DNA of 13,310 bases from Bacteroidales bacterium UBA6244 (GTDB lineage: Bacteria; Bacteroidota; Bacteroidia; Bacteroidales; F082), in contig DJVY01000151.1 in NCBI GenBank assembly GCA_002440885.1, positions 1 through 13,310 of the forward strand. The letters run 5' to 3'. The number at the start of each line of letters is the position of its first letter. The stretch's first letter is position 1. Made by a program: the position numbers and the translations under genes. The notes below the pieces were generated by a model. It searched no databases, was not told where the DNA came from, and was given only the letters and a program-made list of their open reading frames with translations. This document shows positions 7,726 through 13,310 of the stretch, in pieces.

Positions 7726-7733
7726 TACCTTTA
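7726..7733 (+). promoter_or_regulatory. Candidate -7 box (TACCTTTA) for the histidine kinase gene
   Basis: TACCTTTA differs from the TAnnTTTG consensus only in the last base and lies about 66 bp before the kinase ATG, giving a plausible leader of about 60 nt. A possible weak -33 element (CTG at 7704-7706) sits 19 bp upstream; a TTG at 7708-7710 is too close. The surrounding CCTACCTTTACCT is nearly identical to the minus-strand box across the divergent region. The remainder of 7636-7799 is runs of A and T and shows no riboswitch-like structure. Confidence 0.35.
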
Positions 7734-7799
7734 CCTGCTCATATTTGAAAAGCTGGGTTTCCCGTGCCGTAGTAATAAAATAAAAAGGTCAAAAAAAAA

Positions 7800-10700
7800 A
7801 TGAAGGAAAGCTTAGAAACAACCGGAAGTAAGGAATTACCTGATGACGATTTTGACCAGTTAATCGGTGAGGAGAGTTACAAAGCGCTTTTTAGTCATAT
7901 GACCAGTGCTTTTGCTTTGCATAAAATAATTACCAACAGCAAGGGAATCCCGGTTGATTATCGCTATATTCAGGTAAATGAGGCGTTCGAGAAGTTAATC
8001 GGCATAAAGCAGGAAGATGTTGTGGGCAAGACGGTTAAAGAAATCTTCCCGGAGATACTTGATGAACCTTACAATTGGCTCGAAAAATATGGGCAGGTGG
8101 CATTAACCGGAAACAAGCTTGAGGTTAAAAATATTTACGCCGAATCCAATCGCTGGTTTAATGTGTCGGCATATGCTCCAAAGATAGGATATTTCGCCAC
8201 CATTTTTACTGATGTAACATCCCATAAGCAAACAGAACTCGCGCTAAAGGAAAGTGAAAAGCGCTATAAATTGTTCGCCGACCTTACCTATGAAGCTGTG
8301 GTTTTTCATCGCGATGGAATTATTGTTGATGTAAACCAGGCTTTTGAGAAGCTGTCTGGCTTTTCGAAGGAGGAAGCCATCGGGCAAAACATCCTTCAAT
8401 CGGTTACGAAACAAGAAGATATCGCCGCCATTTCAAAAAATATTAAACTATCACAAACTGAACCCTATCAAATTGCAGCTGTAAAAAAAGACGGAACAAA
8501 GTTTTATGCCGAAGTGCAAGGCCGCGACTTTGATATGGATGGTCAAAACACACGTCTAGTAGCCATCCGTGATATCACCGAACGGGTGTTACAATCGAAA
8601 GCTTTGAGTGAGAGTGAAGCCAAATTCAGAAGTCTTGCCGAAACTACACCTGTTGCTATCATGGTGTATCAAAATGATTTTTGGGTTTACGCCAACAAAG
8701 CAGCTTGTAGTATTAGTGAATACGCGCTGGAAGAACTTTATGCCATGAAATTTTGGGATTTTGTGCACCCCGACTTTCTGGAATTGGTTAAATCCAGAGG
8801 AATACAGCGGCAACAAGGCAAGTCAGTTGTTAATTATTATGAGTTTAAAATTGTAGCCAAATCCGGAACCGAAAAATGGGTGGAACTTACCGCCATCCCG
8901 ATTAGTTACTTCGATAAGCCCGCGATTTTAATCACCGTTAACGAGATCACAGCCCGTAAACTTGCCACCGAACAGCTCAAACAAAGCGAATACCGACTCA
9001 AGATGTTGAGTGAATCGGCAATGGAAATGGTTGAGATTCCCACTGTAGAGGGACTAAAAAAGTATGCGCTGCAAAAACTTCATCACTATTTTGGAAAAGA
9101 GGTAATACTTACACTCACCTCTTTAGATACCAAAAATAACAGGTGGCAGATGGAACATATTGAAGGCATAGGGTCTCTTTTGAAAAAGTTCGAAAAATGG
9201 ATGGGAATCAGTCTGTTAAACTTCAATGGAAAAATTAATTCCGACTACCTTCATTCTATCACCTACGATAAACTTACTCCGCTTCATCCCGATTTACACA
9301 GACTTACCGGCGGATTAATTAATAAAACCATCGCCGATAAAATTGTTAAGAGTTTGTCGATAAAAACCATTTACTCTATCTCTTTTAGGCATGGCGATCT
9401 GGCTCAGGGAAATATCAGCATTGTAGGTTATAAAGGATCTATTAAACCTGATGCTGAATTCATCGAGGCTTTTGTCGCGCAATTGGCTGTATTCATTGCC
9501 AAAGAAAAGGTAAATGCCACCATTCTGGAGAACGAAAACCGCTACCGCCTTCTGGCCGAAACTTCTTCAGAAGGGATACTAATTCACCGACTGGGTGTAG
9601 CCTTCGATATCAACAAAGCCTTTGAAAAAATGTTTGGCTATACCCTTGCCGAAATGAATAGCCTCAACGTGGTGGATCACCTGATCGCTCCTTCGCACCA
9701 GGAAATTGTACAGGCAAACATTCGCACTGGCTATACCAAACCTTATGAGGCCATTGGGTTGCATAAATCCGGAAATCTTTTTCCCATAGAGATTGAGGCG
9801 AAGAACTTCAGCTACAAAGGAATGAATATGCGTATTGTACTCATTCGTGACCTGTCGGAGCGTAAAAAATCGGAAGCGGAGCTAAAGGCCAGCGAAGCAA
9901 AATTTAAAAGTGTGTTCGACTATGCCAATATAGGCATAGCCGTTGCCGACAAAAAAGGTTTGGCCCTTGATGTAAACAACGAATTTGCAAGGATGTTAGG
10001 CTATACTAAGGAAGAACTTATCAATCAATACTTCGATCACATCACTTTTCCCGACGACATGATTTTGGAGAGGAAGCTTCTCAAGGAACTTGCCTCTGGT
10101 GTTAGTGAAAACTGCCGGTTTGAGAAACGATATATCCATAAGTCTGGGAAAATCATATGGACTGACGTGGCCATCGCGGCAAAGCGTGGTTTGGATGATC
10201 AGGTGGATTTGTTTATTGGTATGGTGATGGACATCACTGACTATAAAAAAATGTCGGATACACTAATCGAGAGTGAAAAGCGCTTTCGAGAACTGTATCA
10301 AACCATTAGCAGTGGTGTGGCCATCTATAAAGTACTCAATCAGGGAAGTCAGGGAAACGATTACATTATAACAGACATCAACAGGGCTGCACTTAAAATG
10401 CTCCACCGAACTGCCGGCGACACCATCGGACTGACCATCCGTGACATCCGACCTAATGTAGACCATTTCGGTATCATTCCGGTATTGCAAAATGTCTGGA
10501 AAACAGGTATTCCTGACTTTTTCCCGGCTTCTTTGTATCAAGATGAACTGTACAATAACTGGTATGAATTTCAAATCTATCGGTTGCCTTCCATGGAGAT
10601 TGTCCTCGTATACGAAGATGTAACCGATCGCATTGAACATGAGCGTTTAATGCATGCCAAGAATGTCGAGATAGAAAGACAGAACCAGGAATACAATGTG

Positions 10701-11900
10701 CTCAACAAACAACTGCAGGAACGTATTTTTGAGATCGGTCAGATAAACGCTGAACTTAAAACGGCCAAAGATATGGCCGAAAAAAGTAACCAGCTGAAAA
10801 CCGCCTTTCTGGCCAACATGAGCCATGAAATCAGAACCCCAATGAATTCTATCATGGGATTTGCGCAGCTTTTAGGCCAATTCCCTGAATCGGGCAAAAC
10901 CAGACAGTTCACTCACATCATCTCCAAAAGTGCACAGCAGCTCCTCAGCCTGATCGATGACATTATTTTCTACTCCAGACTCCAAACAGGTCTTATCCCC
11001 TTACGTGAAAATGAATTCCTTATCGAGGACCTGCTCGACGACATCACAAAATCCTTCGATCTCCCTGAATTCAGGAACTCCGTCAACCTGATAAAGTTGG
11101 CCAACCCTACTTGTGATGGTTTGGTGGTGGAAAGCGATTATGACAAATTACGCCAAATCCTGACCAACCTAGTTTCAAATGCGTTTAAGTATACCAACCA
11201 GGGAAAGATCACCCTGGGATGTGAGAAAGAAGGCAGCAACATGAAGTTTTTTGTCAGAGATACGGGTATCGGAATACACGAACATGAACTGGATCAAATC
11301 TTTGGCAGATTTTACCGGAGTCAGGAGGTAGAGCTTTCCAGCATCCGGGGCACAGGTCTTGGGTTGAGTATTGTGAAGGAGCTGACGGAACTCATGGGCG
11401 GACAGGTATGGGTGGAATCGAAGAAAGATAAGGGGTCGGTTTTCTATGTCTCAGTCCCATTAAAAACTTTACAAACTGAATTTGAAACAGAGGAGTCCAT
11501 AGAAATTCAGCCAGAGTCCTTGTCAGGGATAAAAATACTGGTGGTGGAGGACGAACTTTCAAACTTCGAACTGCTTTACGAACTGCTCTATGACAAAGTT
11601 GCCATTGTCGATCATGCCCTGCATGGAGAAATTGCTGTGGAGATGGCCACCCAACAAACCTACGACATCATTTTAATGGACATAAAAATGCCTGTTATGG
11701 ATGGAATTGAAGCCACGAAAAACATACTTGCCGCCAATCCAGAACAGCTGATCATCGCCCAAACAGCCTACACGCTTAATGAGGAACGTGAAGCAGCTTT
11801 AAACGCAGGCTGCGTGGCTTATGTCACCAAACCGATAAAAAAATATGATCTGTTTAATACTTTAAACCAAGTTGTTAGCAGAATGAAGAAAAAAAACTAA
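7800..11900 (+). CDS. Multi-PAS hybrid sensor histidine kinase with C-terminal receiver
   Basis: This 1366-residue sensor autophosphorylates on histidine and passes the phosphate to its own receiver. No membrane segment or signal peptide is seen, so it is cytoplasmic. Approximate domains: PAS 28-143, PAS 152-265, PAS 271-388, a GAF-like segment 400-572, PAS 578-690, PAS 698-815, PAS 825-945, coiled coil 950-1000, HisKA with H1009 in MSHEIRTP, and HATPase with N-box N1127, DTGIGI at 1154-1159 and GTGLGL at 1184-1189. The receiver spans 1244-1362 with acidic E1250/D1251, phospho-acceptor D1294 in LMDIKMP, T1322 and K1344. All catalytic residues are present, so it should be active. There is no Hpt or output domain and no response regulator gene nearby, so the next partner is unknown. 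A 10-A run ends at the first base of the ATG. The next gene starts 11 bp after the stop, suggesting co-transcription. The ligand is unknown. Confidence 0.95.
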   Translation: MKESLETTGSKELPDDDFDQLIGEESYKALFSHMTSAFALHKIITNSKGIPVDYRYIQVNEAFEKLIGIKQEDVVGKTVKEIFPEILDEPYNWLEKYGQVALTGNKLEVKNIYAESNRWFNVSAYAPKIGYFATIFTDVTSHKQTELALKESEKRYKLFADLTYEAVVFHRDGIIVDVNQAFEKLSGFSKEEAIGQNILQSVTKQEDIAAISKNIKLSQTEPYQIAAVKKDGTKFYAEVQGRDFDMDGQNTRLVAIRDITERVLQSKALSESEAKFRSLAETTPVAIMVYQNDFWVYANKAACSISEYALEELYAMKFWDFVHPDFLELVKSRGIQRQQGKSVVNYYEFKIVAKSGTEKWVELTAIPISYFDKPAILITVNEITARKLATEQLKQSEYRLKMLSESAMEMVEIPTVEGLKKYALQKLHHYFGKEVILTLTSLDTKNNRWQMEHIEGIGSLLKKFEKWMGISLLNFNGKINSDYLHSITYDKLTPLHPDLHRLTGGLINKTIADKIVKSLSIKTIYSISFRHGDLAQGNISIVGYKGSIKPDAEFIEAFVAQLAVFIAKEKVNATILENENRYRLLAETSSEGILIHRLGVAFDINKAFEKMFGYTLAEMNSLNVVDHLIAPSHQEIVQANIRTGYTKPYEAIGLHKSGNLFPIEIEAKNFSYKGMNMRIVLIRDLSERKKSEAELKASEAKFKSVFDYANIGIAVADKKGLALDVNNEFARMLGYTKEELINQYFDHITFPDDMILERKLLKELASGVSENCRFEKRYIHKSGKIIWTDVAIAAKRGLDDQVDLFIGMVMDITDYKKMSDTLIESEKRFRELYQTISSGVAIYKVLNQGSQGNDYIITDINRAALKMLHRTAGDTIGLTIRDIRPNVDHFGIIPVLQNVWKTGIPDFFPASLYQDELYNNWYEFQIYRLPSMEIVLVYEDVTDRIEHERLMHAKNVEIERQNQEYNVLNKQLQERIFEIGQINAELKTAKDMAEKSNQLKTAFLANMSHEIRTPMNSIMGFAQLLGQFPESGKTRQFTHIISKSAQQLLSLIDDIIFYSRLQTGLIPLRENEFLIEDLLDDITKSFDLPEFRNSVNLIKLANPTCDGLVVESDYDKLRQILTNLVSNAFKYTNQGKITLGCEKEGSNMKFFVRDTGIGIHEHELDQIFGRFYRSQEVELSSIRGTGLGLSIVKELTELMGGQVWVESKKDKGSVFYVSVPLKTLQTEFETEESIEIQPESLSGIKILVVEDELSNFELLYELLYDKVAIVDHALHGEIAVEMATQQTYDIILMDIKMPVMDGIEATKNILAANPEQLIIAQTAYTLNEEREAALNAGCVAYVTKPIKKYDLFNTLNQVVSRMKKKN

Positions 11901-11911
11901 ACATAACCTAC

Positions 11912-12706
11912 ATGAAAAAGAGTCACCTATCCCGCCTGTGGTTATTGGCGCTATTGTTGGCATTATTTGGCTGCACTTCCCCTACCACTCAGGTACTAAA
12001 AATTGCGGTGAGCAAACAGAGTGAGGCCTATGCTGCGTGGTTGCAGCGCAACACCGATACAATAGAGCTCATCAACTTGTACCCTATGTCACTCGGAGAA
12101 GCATTAAAAACGTTGGAGGGATGCGACGGACTCCTCATCACAGGTGGCGAAGATGTTTTCCCTGGTTTGTATGGTAAAATTGAAGACACCCTGCGTTGTG
12201 GTAGTTTCGACCAAGGTCGCGACAGCCTTGAAATCATGAGCATAGCGCTGGCTGTTGAGAAAAAAATGCCCCTCATGGGCGTGTGTCGTGGCGAGCAGAT
12301 AATCAACGTGGCCCTGGGGGGAAGTCTGATCATCGACATTCCTGAAGATTTTGATACGGTTGTTATTCACCGCCAACAGGACTATATGCGCTGTTTCCAC
12401 TCCATGCATAGCGTTCCCGGCACAATGCTTTTTGACTTGTCGGGAACTGAAACGGACTCCGTTACCAGCAACCATCATCAGGCTATTGATCAGCTAGCCA
12501 GTGGGTTGCAGATATGTGCGTATGCAGCAGACAGTCTGCCCGAAGCGATAACCTGGAAAAACAATGAGGATAAAGGCTTTCTGCTGGCCGTGCAATGGCA
12601 TCCCGAACGTATGCGAAAAAATCACCCTTTTTCTGATCCGCTTGCTTTGGCTTTCTTGCAGTCGGCTGAACAATACAAGCAGCACATCAACAATTGTTAT
12701 AAATGA
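11912..12706 (+). CDS. Class I glutamine amidotransferase-like lipoprotein (peptidase C26, PuuD-like)
   Basis: This 264-residue protein belongs to the gamma-glutamyl-gamma-aminobutyrate hydrolase family, which cleaves gamma-glutamyl amide bonds. A signal peptide with a classical lipobox (LFGC, C21 lipidated) predicts export and anchoring in the periplasm. The catalytic triad is intact: nucleophile C125 in GVCRGEQ, then H230 and E232 in QWHPER. DGLLITGGED (72-81) and VTSNHHQAID (184-193) are further family blocks. The physiological substrate is not known; cell-wall or gamma-glutamyl peptide hydrolysis would fit the location but is inference, since the best studied relatives (PuuD) are cytoplasmic. 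The gene follows the kinase by 11 bp and its TGA overlaps the ATG of the next gene (ATGA), so the two are probably translationally coupled. Confidence 0.9.
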   Translation: MKKSHLSRLWLLALLLALFGCTSPTTQVLKIAVSKQSEAYAAWLQRNTDTIELINLYPMSLGEALKTLEGCDGLLITGGEDVFPGLYGKIEDTLRCGSFDQGRDSLEIMSIALAVEKKMPLMGVCRGEQIINVALGGSLIIDIPEDFDTVVIHRQQDYMRCFHSMHSVPGTMLFDLSGTETDSVTSNHHQAIDQLASGLQICAYAADSLPEAITWKNNEDKGFLLAVQWHPERMRKNHPFSDPLALAFLQSAEQYKQHINNCYK

Positions 12707-13310
12707 CCGGGTTTTCTGAAAATTCTACGGTTCTGATTACCGGAGCATCAAGCTTTACCGGCAGGTTTGTTATTGACAAATTTCTTAAACAGTCACAAGC
12801 AACACTGATCCTAACCAGCCGTAAGCCTGATTTACTCAAAGATTTCGGTCATGAGCGCGTACGTATCGAAACGGGCGATTTGCTACATCCGGAAAGCTTT
12901 GAATGGCTTTTTCAAAATTATCCCATCACGCATGTCATTCATTTGGCAGCAATGGCACGGCTACGTGATGGCGAATTAAATCCAGTGGAAAACATCAGAG
13001 TAAACTTCTTCGGGACAGCCCATCTTGTAAAATTGGCGGCCAAATACAACGTTTCAGCCTTTCTGTTTACTTCATCCGATTTGGCACGTGAGGCCACTTC
13101 GGTGGTGGGAATGTGCAAATACCTTACCGAAGAGCTGTTCAGAGGCCCTGTTTTCAGTTCAACCCGGTTTGTGGCTGTACGCATGCCCAATGTTATTGAC
13201 AGCCCGGGTGCTGTTACCCTGTTGTTTAAAAAACAAATAAGTCAGGGCGGACCTGTTACCATCACGCATGAGCGCATGAGCCGCCGCTTTATTTCAGGCG
13301 AACAGGCAGC
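12703..13310 (+). CDS. Extended SDR, polysaccharide biosynthesis / UDP-sugar 4,6-dehydratase-like (3' truncated)
   Basis: The first 202 codons are visible and the gene continues beyond the right edge. It is an NAD(P)-dependent nucleotide-sugar enzyme of the CapD/FlaA1/PglF-like group. Visible features are a Rossmann start VLITGASSFTG (10-20), GDL at 58-60, VIHLAA (78-83), NP..NI.VN..GT (93-105), TSSD (123-126), G136-x-x-K139, and the group-specific VRMPNV (159-164), LFKKQIS-QGGPVTITHERMSRRF (174-196, given in parts). The last block matches the sugar-nucleotide-binding part of polysaccharide-biosynthesis dehydratases (PVTVTD-MTR-F). Two positions are odd: S17 where the GxxGxxG loop normally has its middle glycine, and L127 where FlaA1-type enzymes have a catalytic lysine after the aspartate. 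The start at 12703 overlaps the upstream stop by 4 bp. A plain epimerase or an inactive relative is possible. Cytoplasmic. Confidence 0.82.
   Translation, partial: MTGFSENSTVLITGASSFTGRFVIDKFLKQSQATLILTSRKPDLLKDFGHERVRIETGDLLHPESFEWLFQNYPITHVIHLAAMARLRDGELNPVENIRVNFFGTAHLVKLAAKYNVSAFLFTSSDLAREATSVVGMCKYLTEELFRGPVFSSTRFVAVRMPNVIDSPGAVTLLFKKQISQGGPVTITHERMSRRFISGEQA

Noticed and set aside
7636..7799. Cobalamin or other riboswitch before the importer operon
   Set aside because: The space is short, consists mainly of A/T runs and shows no conserved B12-box or stem arrangement.
10263..10640. 125-codon minus-strand frame inside the kinase gene
   Set aside because: It is antisense to a PAS domain with strong coding sequence; the translation matches nothing and has no start context.
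12104..12478. 124-codon minus-strand frame opposite the amidotransferase
   Set aside because: It mirrors the conserved C26 sequence on the other strand and has no independent support.
1..13310. CRISPR arrays, tRNA/rRNA genes, insertion sequences, toxin-antitoxin or defence modules
   Set aside because: I looked for regular direct repeats, transposase motifs and known defence-gene motifs and saw none; apart from the three hairpins the intergenic gaps are too short to hide such elements.

Overview
The window looks like chromosomal DNA from a member of the Bacteroidota. Two adjacent secreted proteins end in type IX secretion (T9SS) type A sorting domains. Starts lack Shine-Dalgarno sequences and sit in A/T-rich leaders. 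TAnnTTTG-type -7 boxes can be found, and several proteins are lipoproteins with short permissive lipoboxes. An environmental or marine Bacteroidales/Marinilabiliales-like lineage is a guess; no marker gene settles it.

Layout. (1) Positions 1-2809, plus strand: the 3' part of a large T9SS cargo protein (runs off the left edge), a terminator-like hairpin, then a complete 511-residue T9SS cargo built from propeller-like repeats. (2) Positions 2810-2967: a short convergent intergenic region holding three consecutive hairpins that look like a dispersed palindromic repeat. (3) Positions 2968-7635, minus strand: a compact operon, in transcription order a lipoprotein substrate-binding protein, a FecCD/BtuC-type permease, its ATPase and a lipoprotein amidohydrolase of the YtcJ type. 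This is a siderophore, heme or cobalamin-class importer; the substrate cannot be read from the sequence. (4) Positions 7636-7799: a divergent promoter region. (5) Positions 7800-13310, plus strand: a 1366-residue soluble hybrid histidine kinase with about six PAS domains, a GAF-like segment and a receiver; 11 bp later a class I glutamine-amidotransferase (peptidase C26) lipoprotein; then, overlapping it by ATGA, an extended SDR nucleotide-sugar enzyme of the polysaccharide-biosynthesis type that runs off the right edge.

How they may work together. The importer genes are tightly spaced and clearly form one unit. The kinase has no partner response regulator in view. It shares a divergent promoter region with the importer, and both sides carry an almost identical 13-base -7 region, so shared control is possible but unproven. 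The kinase, amidotransferase and SDR genes are spaced like an operon, although the amidotransferase is predicted to be exported and the SDR cytoplasmic.

I found no clearly new multi-gene system. The most unusual points are the triple hairpin, the replaced Q-loop residue in the ATPase, the non-canonical Rossmann and active-site residues of the SDR, and its translational coupling to an exported amidotransferase. There are no tRNA or rRNA genes, CRISPR arrays, transposases or integrases.
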